Positions 18,436-28,327 are shown, counted from the stretch's first letter. The stretch is DNA of 64,000 bases from Rhodocyclaceae bacterium (GCA_020247395.1 JADCJC010000065.1:1-64000); one strand, 5' to 3'. Notes: generated by a model from the sequence alone, not told the origin. Numbers and translations are program-made.

Positions 18436-19920
18436 CTAGGCCTGCCTTAACTTCTTCCATGCCCACGGCCCGATCAACATCGCTGCCGTAATCGCCAGCA
18501 GGCTTGCCGAAAGTGGTTTTTGCAGGAAGATCAGCCAGTCGCCCTGACTGATTGACAGTGACCGGCGCAGCTGCGCCTCTGCTAGCGGGCCCAGAATCAT
18601 GCCGATAATGACCGGCGCGGTCGGAAAATCGTAGCGCCGCATCAGGAATCCGAGCAATCCAATTGCGTACAGCAGGAATATATCGAACGCCGACTGCCGC
18701 ATGCCAAACACCCCGAGCGTGGCAAAGATCAAGATGCCGGAATAAAGCATGGGCTTCGGAATTTTCAGCAGCTTTACCCAAATCCCCACTAGCGGAAGAT
18801 TCAATACCAGCAACATGATGTTGCCGATGTACATTGAGGCGATCAGCGCCCACACGAGGTCGGCAGAATTGACAAATAGCAATGGGCCCGGCTGCAAACC
18901 ATATTGTTGGAACGCGGCGAGCAAAATTGCTGCGGTCGCCGACGTTGGCAAGCCGAGCGCTAACAACGTCGTCATGGTGCCAGTTGAAGATGCGTTGTTT
19001 GCCGCTTCCGGTCCTGCCACCCCCTCGATTGCGCCCTGACCAAATTCCTCCGGGTGTTTGGTCAATTTCTTTTCGATGGCATAGGACAAAAATGTTGGAA
19101 TCTCAGCGCCGCCCGCTGGCATGGCACCAAACGGAAAGCCAATCGCCGTGCCGCGTAACCATGGGCCCCATGAGCGTTTCCAATCTTGCGCAGTCATCCA
19201 AATAGAACCGCGCATTGCGTTCATGGTCTCGACGGTCTTGTAGTCTTTCGACGCAGTCCACAGTGTCTCCCCTACGGCAAACAGCCCCACCGCCACGGTG
19301 ACCACTTCAATACCGTCTAGCAGTTGCGGCACATCGAAGGCAAAGCGTGCCGTGCCCGATTGCGAATCGATACCGACCAATCCAATGGCGAGCCCGATAA
19401 ACAGCGCAGTTAGGCCACGCAACGCTGATCCACCGAGCACGGCGGAGACTGTCGTGAAAGCCAGCACCATGAGAGCAAAAAATTCTGGCGGGCCGAATTG
19501 AATCGCAATGTCGACGACAAGCGGTGATACAAAGGTCAGCGCCACCACGGTCAGTGTGCCGGCAAAAAACGACCCGATGGCAGACGTGCCCAACGCCGCC
19601 CCCGCTCGACCGCGTTTAGCCATCTGGTTGCCCTCCATCGCCGTCACGATGGTGGCGGACTCACCAGGCGTGTTAAGCAAAATCGAGGTGGTCGAGCCAC
19701 CGTACATTGCACCGTAATAGATACCTGCAAACATGATCAGTGCGCCGGAGGGATCAATCTTGGTGGTGACGGGCAGCAGCAACGCGACCGTGACTGCGGG
19801 ACCGATGCCGGGCAAGACACCGACCGCCGTACCGAGCGTCACGCCGACAAAGCACCACATCAGATTCTGCATGGTGAGCGCGAGGGAGAATCCTTGCGCA
19901 AGAGAATTCAAAACTTCCAT
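18436..19920 (-). CDS. tctA: Tripartite tricarboxylate transporter large membrane subunit TctA
   Basis: Large permease subunit of a tripartite tricarboxylate transporter, 494 residues with about 11-12 membrane segments. Family hallmarks near the N-terminus are intact: [17 protein letters not shown] and [21 protein letters not shown] second conserved segment is [26 protein letters not shown]. It moves an organic anion delivered by the TctC binding protein encoded two genes upstream in the same operon (order tctC, tctB, tctA). The substrate is not predictable. Confidence 0.93.
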   Translation of the reverse strand: MEVLNSLAQGFSLALTMQNLMWCFVGVTLGTAVGVLPGIGPAVTVALLLPVTTKIDPSGALIMFAGIYYGAMYGGSTTSILLNTPGESATIVTAMEGNQMAKRGRAGAALGTSAIGSFFAGTLTVVALTFVSPLVVDIAIQFGPPEFFALMVLAFTTVSAVLGGSALRGLTALFIGLAIGLVGIDSQSGTARFAFDVPQLLDGIEVVTVAVGLFAVGETLWTASKDYKTVETMNAMRGSIWMTAQDWKRSWGPWLRGTAIGFPFGAMPAGGAEIPTFLSYAIEKKLTKHPEEFGQGAIEGVAGPEAANNASSTGTMTTLLALGLPTSATAAILLAAFQQYGLQPGPLLFVNSADLVWALIASMYIGNIMLLVLNLPLVGIWVKLLKIPKPMLYSGILIFATLGVFGMRQSAFDIFLLYAIGLLGFLMRRYDFPTAPVIIGMILGPLAEAQLRRSLSISQGDWLIFLQKPLSASLLAITAAMLIGPWAWKKLRQA

Positions 19921-19993
19921 CGTTACCCTAATTTACTTCAACACAGCCTGATGCGTTTAAGGGCTGATGTCGCATTTGTTACCGCAAAACGAC

Positions 19994-20488
19994 TTAGAAC
20001 GGCAGGATTCCCGCAGGTAGCGCGAGTCCGAGCCCGTACGTAAAGAACGCGTATGTGAAACCGGCAATGGCCACGCCAACCACGGCATTTCGGACATAGG
20101 CCCGACTCTCAAAGCCGCGAGCTGCCAACACAAACAGCAACGTACCGGCAATAACGAACCCGGCCGACACAATCAGCAAGCCATTCAGCACGAGTCCAGC
20201 GGAAATCCAGAGAAATGCAGGCCAGTTGGTCGGGGTTGCCGCGTGCTCGTCCTCGTCGACCCTGTGAAAACCGCCGGTGAGCGACTCCTTAAGCAGCAGT
20301 AGTCCCAAAACGAACAGTCCTCCCGACACAATTGACGGCATTAATCTTGGTCCGACCTTGGCGTAGCCACTTGCCTCTGGAAGCTGGCTGGTACCATACG
20401 CAAGAGCCGTGCCCAGCAATACCACCGCGACGCTGAGCAACACCTGGCCGGAATGTTTTGTTGCCTCTGGCGTAGTTGTTGTCGTCAT
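19994..20488 (-). CDS. tctB: Tripartite tricarboxylate transporter small membrane subunit TctB
   Basis: Small, poorly conserved membrane subunit of the TctABC transporter, 164 residues with four predicted transmembrane segments. The ATG at 20488 is chosen because GGAGGAA lies six bases upstream; a GTG two codons earlier overlaps that spacing. The identification depends on size, topology and position between tctC and tctA. Confidence 0.85.
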   Translation of the reverse strand: MTTTTTPEATKHSGQVLLSVAVVLLGTALAYGTSQLPEASGYAKVGPRLMPSIVSGGLFVLGLLLLKESLTGGFHRVDEDEHAATPTNWPAFLWISAGLVLNGLLIVSAGFVIAGTLLFVLAARGFESRAYVRNAVVGVAIAGFTYAFFTYGLGLALPAGILPF

Positions 20489-20579
20489 CGCCACTTCCTC
20501 CGGTGTTAATGGCGGGACGGCTCGCGGCGGGGATTGTTAAAGTGCAACCGCGAGTCCGATCAGCCGCCGACTTGGTCCG

Positions 20580-21560
20580 TTACTTCTTAAGTGCCAGTTT
20601 GCCAAGGACGTCACCTATCCTCTTGTTCTCATCGTCAATGTACTTGGCAAAACCATCACCCGCCATGTAGATGTCCGTCCACTCTTGCTTAGCGAGTGCT
20701 TCTTTCCAGCCAGCCGACTTCACGGTCGTCTCAAGCGCCGCCAACAACGCTTTCTTTTGCGCGTCGCTGATACCGGGCGCACCAAACACACCGCGCCAGT
20801 TAAACAATTCGACGTCGATTCCTTGGTCCTTCAATGTTGCGATATCAATACCTGAAATCTTCTTGTCCGAAGAAATAGCCAGCGGACGGAATTTACCGGC
20901 CTTGATCTGTGCGGCAAATTCGCTGTAGCCGGAGATACCAGCCGTGACGTGGTTTCCCAGTATCGCGGCTTGCGCTTCACCACCACCCGCGTAGGGAATG
21001 TAGTTGACCTTGGCGGGGTCAACACCGACTGCCTGGGCAATCATGCCCGCCAGAATATGGTCGGTGCCACCGGCGCTGCCACCTCCCCAAGACACGGACC
21101 CAGGATCCGCTTTGAATTTGGCGACCAAATCTTTCATGGTCTTGATGGGTGATGCCGCCGGAACGACGATAACTTCATACTCACCAGTAAGGCGCGCCAG
21201 CGGCGTCACCATGCTGAGGTTTACCGCAGATTTGTTCAGAATGATGCCGCCGACCATGACCATGCCGCCGACCATCATGGCGTTACCATCACCCTTCGAG
21301 GTATTTACGAACTGCGCCAAGCCAATGGTGCCACCGGCACCTCCCTTATTGTCGAACTGCACATTCTTGACCGCACCCGCTTTAACCATCGCTTGTGCAA
21401 GCGTGCGTCCGGTAGTGTCCCAACCACCGCCGGGGTTGGCGGGAATCATAAACTTCACGCTATCCAACGCGGAGGCGGAAAGCGCAAACGATGACGCTAA
21501 ACCGACGACCAGCGCGCCGAGAAGGCGGCTGAACGATGTTTTTTGAGTTGAATGAATCAC
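20580..21560 (-). CDS. tctC: Bug-family periplasmic solute-binding protein TctC
   Basis: Periplasmic binding protein of the Bug/TctC family, 326 residues, serving the TctAB permease encoded downstream. The signal peptide ends near FALSASA before LDSVKF. Family features include MIPANPGGGWDTTGR near the mature N-terminus, DNKGGAGGTIG, and SWGGGSAGGTDHI. The start is a GTG at 21560 with AGGAGA upstream. Proteins of this family are strongly expanded in betaproteobacteria, which supports the proposed host group. Confidence 0.93.
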   Translation of the reverse strand: MIHSTQKTSFSRLLGALVVGLASSFALSASALDSVKFMIPANPGGGWDTTGRTLAQAMVKAGAVKNVQFDNKGGAGGTIGLAQFVNTSKGDGNAMMVGGMVMVGGIILNKSAVNLSMVTPLARLTGEYEVIVVPAASPIKTMKDLVAKFKADPGSVSWGGGSAGGTDHILAGMIAQAVGVDPAKVNYIPYAGGGEAQAAILGNHVTAGISGYSEFAAQIKAGKFRPLAISSDKKISGIDIATLKDQGIDVELFNWRGVFGAPGISDAQKKALLAALETTVKSAGWKEALAKQEWTDIYMAGDGFAKYIDDENKRIGDVLGKLALKK

Positions 21561-21620
21561 GTGGTCTCCTCGTTTTCTAGGTTGGGTTGAAATACAACCG
21601 CCAGTCTAACGCGACCGCGC

Positions 21621-21659
21621 AAGAAAAGAAAAAGCCCGGCGACCAATCGGACGCCGGGC
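21621..21659 (-). terminator. Rho-independent terminator between acyltransferase gene and tctC
   Basis: On the minus strand an 8-bp GC-only stem (GCCCGGCG at 21634-21641 and CGCCGGGC at 21652-21659) is followed by a T-rich run (21633 down to 21621). It lies 200 bases after the acyltransferase gene and 61 bases before tctC, so it ends read-through into tctC or could act as a leader attenuator. Confidence 0.8.
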
Positions 21660-21859
21660 AAACCGCTCTCGGAGGAGAAATTGACGACGATTGCTCATCG
21701 CACTGCCATCTTTGCAAACAGCATGCCAGACAATATATTCATTACAATCAATGACTTGTAGATGATTTTGGGAAATTGTAGCGCACCATCGTTGCGCATC
21801 AATTTGATCTGCTGCGCATTCGTGGGGCGAAGGTATTCACAATACACGACATAATCGCG

Positions 21860-22489
21860 CTAACCTTGGCGTTGCGAGTCACGCTGCCAGTCCTTCTGGT
21901 AGCGGCCTCGGATCGGTCGATAGAAATCGGTGATCTTCGCAATATCTGCAGGCGCGTCACCGCTTGGCTGAAACAGCGGTCCAAAACCAATCACCTTGCG
22001 CGAGAAATCAAAGTAGGCCAAACAGATGGGCACTTGCGCCGCATGCGCAATATGGATAAAGCCTGTCTTGAAACCTTTATCGAGGCGACGTGTTCCTTCC
22101 GGGGCCATGGCAAAGACGATGCGGTCTGCAACCGTAATCGCGTCAGCAACAGCACGGACCACCCCATTGGGGCGCGATCGATCTACGGGGATACCGCCGA
22201 TCGAGCCCATCCAACGACCAACGATCCCTCTAAAGAGCGTGTGTTTGCCCAAAAACGAGATACGAAGATCGAGCGCAAACAGCGCCATCACTCCGACGAC
22301 AAAATCCCAGTTGCTGGTGTGCGGCGCGACGCTTACCAGCACCTTGCGAACATCCGGCAGTTGTCCTTCGAACTTCCAGCCCGTTACACGCATCATGCTG
22401 CGTCCCAGCCAACGAGTGAAACCGCTGTTGCGGCGTCGGAAACCCTGCGGCACCACCAATTCTATTGGGTGCCTATTGGAAGCGGTCAT
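21860..22489 (-). CDS. Lysophospholipid acyltransferase (PlsC-like) family protein
   Basis: Acyltransferase of the glycerophosphate/lysophospholipid type, 209 residues. The catalytic HxxxxD motif is present as APHTSNWD, followed by FLGKHTLFRG, the GGIPVDR substrate region and FAMAPEGTR. This short form lacks a membrane-anchor domain beyond one hydrophobic stretch. It probably transfers an acyl chain to a lysolipid at the inner membrane; the exact substrate is not determined. The gene stands alone, with a hairpin terminator 200 bases downstream. Confidence 0.87.
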   Translation of the reverse strand: MTASNRHPIELVVPQGFRRRNSGFTRWLGRSMMRVTGWKFEGQLPDVRKVLVSVAPHTSNWDFVVGVMALFALDLRISFLGKHTLFRGIVGRWMGSIGGIPVDRSRPNGVVRAVADAITVADRIVFAMAPEGTRRLDKGFKTGFIHIAHAAQVPICLAYFDFSRKVIGFGPLFQPSGDAPADIAKITDFYRPIRGRYQKDWQRDSQRQG

Positions 22490-22555
22490 AAGGAAGCCGT
22501 CGCCGTTTCCGTCTAGAGGCTGGGCGCGATGCCTGCGTGAGCTAGCAGGAGCATG

Positions 22556-22795
22556 CTAGCGCCGCGTGATAGCAGCCAAGGCTTCTTTCAGGCTCTCCTC
22601 AGAAAGCGCATTCACGCTGGATGCCAGCGCCTCAGCATGAGGAATCGCCGACACTGGTAATTTGGCGATGTTGACCTTCTCTACGAACTTCGCCGCCGCA
22701 CCGGCAACACGCAACAAAGCCTCTCGGTCTGAGACCATGAGTTCGATTTCGCTTCGCAACATTTCGACTGCGGGGTGGTCTTTGGATGATTTCAT
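22556..22795 (-). CDS. Small helical hypothetical protein
   Basis: Unrecognised protein of 79 residues from ATG 22795, predicted all-helical (HPAVEMLRSEIELMVSDRE, then SVNALSEESLKEALAAITRR). A GTG at 22864, three bases after the preceding gene's stop, would add 23 residues that do not look like part of the fold, though the spacing allows coupling. It follows the DUF6352-like gene on the same strand. Function unknown. Confidence 0.6.
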   Translation of the reverse strand: MKSSKDHPAVEMLRSEIELMVSDREALLRVAGAAAKFVEKVNIAKLPVSAIPHAEALASSVNALSEESLKEALAAITRR

Positions 22796-22867
22796 ATAGT
22801 CAATTCTCGCATTGAGATCGGTTGAGTGCGCAATGGTGAGCGCCGCATATACACAAAGTACCACAGA

Positions 22868-23884
22868 CTAACTTCGTACTTTAATCGGCAGGTTTATCAA
22901 TAAATTCTGCGGTTTCAGCTTCAATACATGGTTTTCATTGATCGCCATACCAAGATACACCGGTTTGCCGTGTACATCGGCGCGCATATCGGCAGGGTCA
23001 AGGAAGTCAACTCGAAACAGCCCTACAAGACGAGATAGTCTCAACTGGTCAACGTCCCGCCCCTCGTAAAGGTCGTTAAGAATCGCGGTCGATTCAACAT
23101 CAAGGCCGACGTGCCAGCGCCAGGCATCGTCGTCAATCTTTGACAGTGCGGTGACACTCACCTCAACGCCAAAAAAGTGCTGAATCCAACGGCCGATGAG
23201 CGCGGCCAGCGCGTCCAGCCCAGCACTGGCATGCGAGAGATCAATTACATAGCGATATCGATTCTCGGAAAACCAATAAAGTTGTGCGTTCTCGTGCGAC
23301 AAAACATCCATATTCATGGTGCGCATCGGCGTGCCTTGCTGAGCAAATAGTCGACCCACGTTACCGAATCCGCCAGAGTCGGCAAACACCTGAATGGTCT
23401 CGGCGTCCGCACTGAGTACCCGGCCGTTTTCGGTCGACACACGTTGACGCCGAAAGAACAGCTCTCCCGCACGAACCGCATATACGTCCGCAGTCCGGTC
23501 AGCGAGGATCGCGCGCACAATCGCTTGTGCGGCCATATCGATAAATACCGGCGGGAAATCGATCGCGCCAGCCTGAAACGCTTGCAGGTAAAAGCGTTCC
23601 AATGTGACCGCATCCGTCAAAAGTTTGCGTAGGCGTAGGAAATACATGTAATTCTGGCGCGTATCTGCGTCTTCGATCGCGCCAAGCTCCTCGGCGGCAA
23701 CCGCGCGCAGCGGATTCACCACCAATTCCGCATGCACGGTGCGCTCTTTCGGGCCGGACTCCGCAATCGGTGCAAGTTCGGGACGCATCAAAACCGAACG
23801 CAGGTACTGCGGCGTCACACGCAACCAGCCGTGATCATTTACTGTCAGGTGGCTAAAGCCAGAATCTAACCAAAAATCTTGCAT
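22868..23884 (-). CDS. DUF6352-like protein of unknown function
   Basis: Soluble protein of 338 residues, beginning MQDFWLDSGFSHL and continuing TPQYLRSVLMRPEL. This start resembles the uncharacterised betaproteobacterial family DUF6352, an assignment from memory of the family pattern. There are no membrane segments or signal peptide. A QNYMYFLRLRKLL segment is followed by a mixed alpha/beta half. The gene is divergent from htpX, with an inverted repeat in the shared 245-base control region. The small helical gene follows directly. No function can be assigned. Confidence 0.75.
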   Translation of the reverse strand: MQDFWLDSGFSHLTVNDHGWLRVTPQYLRSVLMRPELAPIAESGPKERTVHAELVVNPLRAVAAEELGAIEDADTRQNYMYFLRLRKLLTDAVTLERFYLQAFQAGAIDFPPVFIDMAAQAIVRAILADRTADVYAVRAGELFFRRQRVSTENGRVLSADAETIQVFADSGGFGNVGRLFAQQGTPMRTMNMDVLSHENAQLYWFSENRYRYVIDLSHASAGLDALAALIGRWIQHFFGVEVSVTALSKIDDDAWRWHVGLDVESTAILNDLYEGRDVDQLRLSRLVGLFRVDFLDPADMRADVHGKPVYLGMAINENHVLKLKPQNLLINLPIKVRS

Positions 23885-23992
23885 GCCCGAAGTTTAGCTT
23901 GTACCCGAGCTGGAACCATTCCGTGACAAAACTGCCAAATTTCGCTGAAGTTTTCTGCCGTGGTGAAGAGGCTCGGTTACCGGCCGAAACGC

Positions 23993-24035
23993 TTGGGGGA
24001 ACGCCACGCCCTTGAAATACCGGCGATTCCCCCAA
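23993..24035. repeat. Inverted repeat upstream of htpX
   Basis: TTGGGGGAA (23993-24001) and TTCCCCCAA (24027-24035) are perfect inverted copies. The adjacent CGCC and GGCG extend the pairing past one unpaired A, making a 13-bp arm around a 16-base loop. No T-run follows, so it is not an ordinary terminator. It overlaps the heat-shock-like promoter described next and could be an operator. Confidence 0.6.
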
Positions 24036-24036
24036 C
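24011..24036 (+). promoter_or_regulatory. Possible sigma-32 (heat-shock) promoter of htpX
   Basis: CTTGAAA (24011-24017) and CCCCAAC (24030-24036) are spaced by 12 bases, close to the sigma-32 consensus CTTGAAA / CCCCAT. HtpX is a heat-shock protease in Escherichia coli, so the match is sensible. The gap to the start codon is about 95 bases, and a GCCGATAA at 24083-24090 closer to the gene lacks a -35 partner. Confidence 0.45.
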
Positions 24037-24129
24037 CTCCTGCGCTAACGGCTGACAAAACGCGGCAAAAATGCTGAAAAAAGCCGATAAAATTGTGTTG
24101 CTCAAGTTATCCACTCTGGGGTGTCACCT

Positions 24130-25002
24130 ATGAAACGCGTATTCTTATTCCTGCTGACCAATATGGCCATCATGCTCGTGCTCACGATTGTGACGAGCGC
24201 GCTCGGCATCAACAAGTTTATGACGTCTAACGGCCTAAGCCTGCAAATGTTGCTGGCGTTCTCGGCAGTTGTCGGCTTCACCGGCTCGTTTATCTCGCTT
24301 TTGATCTCAAAACCGATGGCCAAGTGGTCGACTGGCGCACAGGTCATCGATACGCCACAAAACGAAACTGAGCGGTGGTTGGTTGCCAGCGTGCAGCGCC
24401 TAGCTAACAAGGCGAATATCGGCATGCCCGAAGTGGCTATCTATCAAGGCGAAGCAAACGCATTTGCCACCGGTGCCTTCAAGAATTCCGCGCTAGTCGC
24501 CGTATCTACCGGCCTGCTTGAATCGATGACCAAGGAAGAAGTCGAGGCGGTACTTGCGCATGAAGTCGCCCATATCGCCAATGGCGACATGGTCACCCTG
24601 ACGTTGATTCAGGGCGTGGTGAATACGTTCGTCGTTTTCCTCGCCAAGGTTGTTGGCTACGTGGTGGACCGCATGGTGTTGGGTAATAAGAACGATGCAC
24701 CCGGCATTGGTTATTACGTCACCGATATCGTTTGCCAACTGATACTCGGCGTTCTGGCGTCGATCATCGTCGCTTGGTTCTCTCGCCAGCGCGAGTTCCG
24801 CGCAGATGCAGGGGCCGCACAGTACGTCGGTACGCCAACGCCGATGGTCAATGCCTTGCGTCGCCTCGGCGGCCTAGCACCGGGCGAGCTACCCAAATCG
24901 ATGGCCGCCGCTGGCATTTCGGATAAAGTCGGTGTGATGGCCTTGTTTTCAAGCCACCCTCCGATCGAAGCGCGTATCGCCGCGCTGCAAAATCGTAGTT
25001 AA
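24130..25002 (+). CDS. htpX: Membrane-bound zinc metalloprotease HtpX
   Basis: Inner-membrane M48B protease that degrades misfolded membrane proteins under stress, 290 residues. Two N-terminal membrane helices ([17 protein letters not shown]; then a stretch ending FISLLIS) precede the zinc motif [11 protein letters not shown] (His144, Glu145, His148); the third ligand is in [10 protein letters not shown]. Two further hydrophobic segments lie between. The ATG at 24130 is preferred over a GTG at 24121 since the family normally begins with the MKR(I/V)xLFLLTN pattern. A heat-shock-like promoter and inverted repeat lie upstream and a strong terminator follows. Confidence 0.95.
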   Translation: MKRVFLFLLTNMAIMLVLTIVTSALGINKFMTSNGLSLQMLLAFSAVVGFTGSFISLLISKPMAKWSTGAQVIDTPQNETERWLVASVQRLANKANIGMPEVAIYQGEANAFATGAFKNSALVAVSTGLLESMTKEEVEAVLAHEVAHIANGDMVTLTLIQGVVNTFVVFLAKVVGYVVDRMVLGNKNDAPGIGYYVTDIVCQLILGVLASIIVAWFSRQREFRADAGAAQYVGTPTPMVNALRRLGGLAPGELPKSMAAAGISDKVGVMALFSSHPPIEARIAALQNRS

Positions 25003-25026
25003 CGCGGCTTTTCAATGGAACAAAAA

Positions 25027-25056
25027 GCGCCGCCCAGCTGGGCGGCGTTTTTTTTT
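25027..25056 (+). terminator. Terminator between htpX and the convergent unknown gene
   Basis: A perfect GC-rich palindrome (25028-25047, CGCCGCCCAG then CTGGGCGGCG) is followed by nine Ts (25048-25056). Five As precede it, so it may also end transcripts from the opposite gene. Confidence 0.9.
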
Positions 25057-25080
25057 GAGCAACCCTGCGCAAACGGATTG

Positions 25081-25863
25081 TTACCTCTTGAACAGACCGA
25101 ACAAACTACGTTTCTTCTTGGCTTCCTCATCCTCAACTAGCGTCGGATCGGGTTGGTATTGGACCTCTTTAGAACCGATTTTCGGGTAGTTAGCGCGACC
25201 GCTACCAAACGCAACTTTGCGATTGTAGGTCTCGAAATTCGTTTCAGTCTGGCCGATGAACAACTTCGCCAGCTCTTCCAACGACTTATCGTCGATTACA
25301 GACGGCTCCAAGGTGTACAAGGTCGGCCCGAAATCTTCGACGTTCTTCAGCTTAAACCGGATAACGCCCTCTTCGTAATCGCCGACGATCTCCGCGCCAC
25401 AAATGACTTCGTTATTAATCGTAAAAAATTCGTGAGTGATGACGCGTCGATCATTGCGCACCGGTTCCGACGTGAAGCGCATGTTGTTTTGCCATAACAA
25501 ATCGCGGAAACGTTCAATTCCCTCAGCCTCACGCTTGATGGTGAAAGTGTTGGGCTTGGATCTCCTAAATGTAACAGTTAGCTCTTCGAAGTGCTCGGTG
25601 GCGTTACGCTGCGAGGTTCGGTAGTCAATGCGATAATCAGCCTGGGTGAGGCCATCGATCTTGCCGACGGTGAGAAGGTTGTAGCTGCGCTCACAAGCTG
25701 GCTTCACCACGTTGAGTTGGCGGAACAACTCATGCAGATACTTGAACACCGAACGAAGTGCCTGATCCACTTGCACAGCATTCGCCTTAAGCGATTGCGA
25801 GCGTTGCGCCTCCTGATTCCTCAGCGACTCGGCTTCTTTTTTCAGCTCGTCGAGTAAACCCAT
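25081..25863 (-). CDS. Conserved hypothetical protein with N-terminal coiled coil
   Basis: Soluble protein of 260 residues. It opens with an amphipathic helix (GLLDELKKEAESLRNQEAQR) likely to form a coiled coil, has a long alpha/beta middle (TFRRSKPNTFTIKREAEGI, then NNEVICGAEIVGDYEEG), and ends with a basic FGLFKR tail. Proteins with this beginning occur in many betaproteobacteria without known function. It shares a terminator with convergent htpX. There are no catalytic motifs that I recognise. Confidence 0.75.
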   Translation of the reverse strand: MGLLDELKKEAESLRNQEAQRSQSLKANAVQVDQALRSVFKYLHELFRQLNVVKPACERSYNLLTVGKIDGLTQADYRIDYRTSQRNATEHFEELTVTFRRSKPNTFTIKREAEGIERFRDLLWQNNMRFTSEPVRNDRRVITHEFFTINNEVICGAEIVGDYEEGVIRFKLKNVEDFGPTLYTLEPSVIDDKSLEELAKLFIGQTETNFETYNRKVAFGSGRANYPKIGSKEVQYQPDPTLVEDEEAKKKRSLFGLFKR

Positions 25864-26060
25864 AATGCCAACCCCTTGCTTGCAGTATTCAATTGTGTGT
25901 GAATAAAACCTTAGCTCGATTTAATCGTTTTCAGGCCCGAGCTCGCCATTAATTTTATCCGCAACCCAAACTATGCGGAATTTTATCGCAGCGCAAGTCG
26001 CTTGTCGTACCGCATTCACGTCAAACTGCTCCAACAACCCACTACCCTCGCGCTACCAAA

Positions 26061-27572
26061 ATGTCCACCGCCATTCTCTCGCTAGACCAAGGAACCACCA
26101 GCTCGCGCGCCATTGTATTTGATGAACGCGGGGCAATACTTGCCTGCGCCCAACGTGAATTCAAGCAGTTTTTCCCGCGCGCGGGCTGGGTCGAACACAA
26201 CGCCACGGAGATTTGGACCAGCCAACGCAACGTCGCCGCAGAGGCCATCGCCATGTGGGGCGCAAAACACGGCGGGGCAGGCGGCGCAATTGGTGCTATC
26301 GGCATCACTAACCAGCGAGAAACCACCGTCATTTGGAATCGGCAGACCGGCGAGCCGATTGCCCCCGCGATTGTCTGGCAGGATCGACGCACCGCAGGCT
26401 ACTGCGAAGAATTGATCAAGGAAGGCCATCAAGATGTGATCCGCACAAAAACAGGTTTAGTGGTTGACCCTTATTTTTCGGCGACAAAAATTCGTTGGCT
26501 ACTCAAGCACATTGCGGGTGCGGAACGCAGTGCTGCACTTGGCGAGTTGGCTTTTGGCACGGTCGACACCTGGCTGCTATACAACCTGACAGCAGGCAAG
26601 GTGCATGCCACCGATGTTTCAAATGCGTCGCGTACCATGCTGTTCAACATTCAAACCTTGGAATGGGACGAGGAGCTACTACGGCTGCTGAATATTCCCC
26701 GTTCAATCCTACCCAAAATTGTCAGTTCGAGTGGCCTCATCGGTGAAACATTGTGTGACGGCCTACCGCGGGGTATCCCGATTTGCAGCGTGATTGGTGA
26801 TCAGCAAGCCGCACTATTTGGCCAGGGCTGCCACACACCAGGGCTCGTCAAAAACACCTACGGCACCGGGTGCTTTATGTTGATGAATACTGGCGCGACA
26901 CCGGCCCCCGCTTCAAAAGGGTTGATTTCAACGGTTGCCTGGCGTACGGGGACAGAGCCGAATTCGGCTACTGTCTACGCTCTAGAGGGGAGTGTTTTCA
27001 TCGCTGGTGCCGCCGTGCAGTGGTTGCGAGACGGGCTCGGCATCATTAACTCTGCCGCTGAGGTTGAGGCGCTCGCGGCAAGCGTGCCCTCCTCCGAAGG
27101 TGTGGTGTTCGTTCCAGCCTTCAGTGGGTTGGGCACGCCCGATTGGGACCCGACGGCGCGCGGTACGCTGCTGGGGCTTACGCGGGGGACCACCCGTGCG
27201 CACATTGCACGTGCTACGCTAGACGCGATTGCGTTCCAGTGCGCTGAGTTGTTGTCGGCAATGAGAGACGCCTCAGGCATTTCCCCGGCAGAGTTGCGAG
27301 TTGACGGCGGAGGCACCGCAAACCGCCTACTGATGCAGATACAGGCCGACCTTGTCGGCATACCCGTCATCAGGGCCAATGTGCAAGAGACAACTGCACT
27401 CGGTGCGGCACGTCTTGCCGGGATGGCAACCGGTCTATGGAGTGGCGTGACTGGCTCGACCGCCGAACCCGCGTCAGGACACCGGTGGCTACCTTCGATT
27501 TCACGTGATGAAGCGCAGAGCAAGCTGTCCAGTTGGCACCGCGCGGTGCCGCGCGCAATGGGCTGGGCTTAG
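26061..27572 (+). CDS. glpK: Glycerol kinase
   Basis: FGGY-family kinase converting glycerol to glycerol-3-phosphate with ATP, 503 residues, full length. Signatures include [17 protein letters not shown] (N-terminal phosphate loop), [14 protein letters not shown], the [12 protein letters not shown] segment, [10 protein letters not shown] and [12 protein letters not shown], and the C-terminal [16 protein letters not shown]. The gene stands alone: no glpF, glpD or glpR is next to it, which is uncommon. A short inverted repeat (TAGGCCA at 27570-27576, TGGCCTA at 27598-27604) straddles its stop codon without a T-run. Confidence 0.95.
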   Translation: MSTAILSLDQGTTSSRAIVFDERGAILACAQREFKQFFPRAGWVEHNATEIWTSQRNVAAEAIAMWGAKHGGAGGAIGAIGITNQRETTVIWNRQTGEPIAPAIVWQDRRTAGYCEELIKEGHQDVIRTKTGLVVDPYFSATKIRWLLKHIAGAERSAALGELAFGTVDTWLLYNLTAGKVHATDVSNASRTMLFNIQTLEWDEELLRLLNIPRSILPKIVSSSGLIGETLCDGLPRGIPICSVIGDQQAALFGQGCHTPGLVKNTYGTGCFMLMNTGATPAPASKGLISTVAWRTGTEPNSATVYALEGSVFIAGAAVQWLRDGLGIINSAAEVEALAASVPSSEGVVFVPAFSGLGTPDWDPTARGTLLGLTRGTTRAHIARATLDAIAFQCAELLSAMRDASGISPAELRVDGGGTANRLLMQIQADLVGIPVIRANVQETTALGAARLAGMATGLWSGVTGSTAEPASGHRWLPSISRDEAQSKLSSWHRAVPRAMGWA

Positions 27573-27608
27573 GCCATCGCAGCCTTGATTAAGCCTGTGG
27601 CCTATGTG

Positions 27609-27656
27609 GATCAGCGGCTGAATCCAGCTGTATTGATCAGCGGATGAATTCAGCTG
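27609..27656. repeat. Pair of 22-bp direct repeats, possible insertion-sequence end remnant
   Basis: GATCAGCGGCTGAATCCAGC (27609-27628, repeat ends TG at 27630) recurs at 27635-27656 with two mismatches, a 26-base period. Multiple short direct repeats of this kind are typical of IS21-family ends. No transposase gene is near, so this may be a leftover end; the assignment is inference. Confidence 0.5.
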
Positions 27657-27866
27657 GCCAAGAGACAACTAGGGCGCGTTCGCGCCCACCGAGCTTCACC
27701 TAGCGTGACAAGACTCACACTCGCTACTCGATTCAACAATCGTCAACATTCTGCGCGGCAAAATCACTCGCTTCACACATCCCGCCATGAAACAATTGAC
27801 GCATTGTGATCAGTTGGTCCCGAACTGCTACGCAGCCTCGATTCGGTTTGACCAAAGGAGCTTTAG

Positions 27867-28292
27867 ATGAAGTACTCATTGTTCGTCGTTGAAGACGACC
27901 CGGTCGAGCTGGAACTGACTCTTGCGAACTTGTCAAAATACGATGATGTGGAAATTCGATCGGCATCCGACGGCGAAGACGCATTAAACAAATTGCTTCC
28001 TCCGACGACCACCGGACGCTTGATTGCAACGCCTGCCGTCATCTTGATGGATGTGCAGATGCCGCGTCTTAGCGGTATCGAGACTGCGCGCCTAGTGAGA
28101 GCGCAACCGCATACTCAGAAGACGCCCATCGTAATGCTCTCGAACTCGGACGATCCAAGAGACATCGAGGCGGCATATCTCGCAGGCGCCAACGGCTACT
28201 TGCGTAAACCGTCTTCGGCCAGCGACGCCACCAAACTTTTCGACAGCATTGTCTCATTCTGGTTACGGAACAACATCGTTGCCACCGACTAG
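27867..28292 (+). CDS. Stand-alone response regulator receiver protein
   Basis: Single CheY-like receiver domain, 141 residues. Phosphorylation site elements are complete: acidic pair in VEDDP (Asp9-Asp10), phospho-acceptor Asp in ILMDVQMPR (about residue 65), Ser in MLSNSDDP and the conserved Lys in YLRKPSS. No output domain is attached. A good ribosome site (AAAGGAG, 27854-27860) precedes the ATG. It converges with a GGDEF gene. The Rcp1-like form (long loop LLPPTTTGRLIATPA between beta strands 2 and 3) often pairs with phytochrome-type or PAS histidine kinases; the PAS kinase at 33.9 kb is a possible partner. Confidence 0.9.
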   Translation: MKYSLFVVEDDPVELELTLANLSKYDDVEIRSASDGEDALNKLLPPTTTGRLIATPAVILMDVQMPRLSGIETARLVRAQPHTQKTPIVMLSNSDDPRDIEAAYLAGANGYLRKPSSASDATKLFDSIVSFWLRNNIVATD

Positions 28293-28327
28293 CGACTGCC
28301 ACACGACAGCCTTGGCAAGAACTGACT

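Noticed and set aside
21606-21698. A 30-codon arginine-rich open frame overlapping the terminator upstream of tctC
   Set aside because: It could be an attenuation leader peptide, but there is no ribosome site and the arginines are expected from GC-rich hairpin sequence.
24083-24090. GCCGATAA, a perfect sigma-28 -10 element before htpX
   Set aside because: No TAAA-like -35 lies 11 bases upstream, and htpX is not a flagellar gene.
27672-27687. GGGCGCGTTCGCGCCC hairpin after glpK
   Set aside because: The loop is only two bases and no T-run follows, so it is not a convincing terminator.
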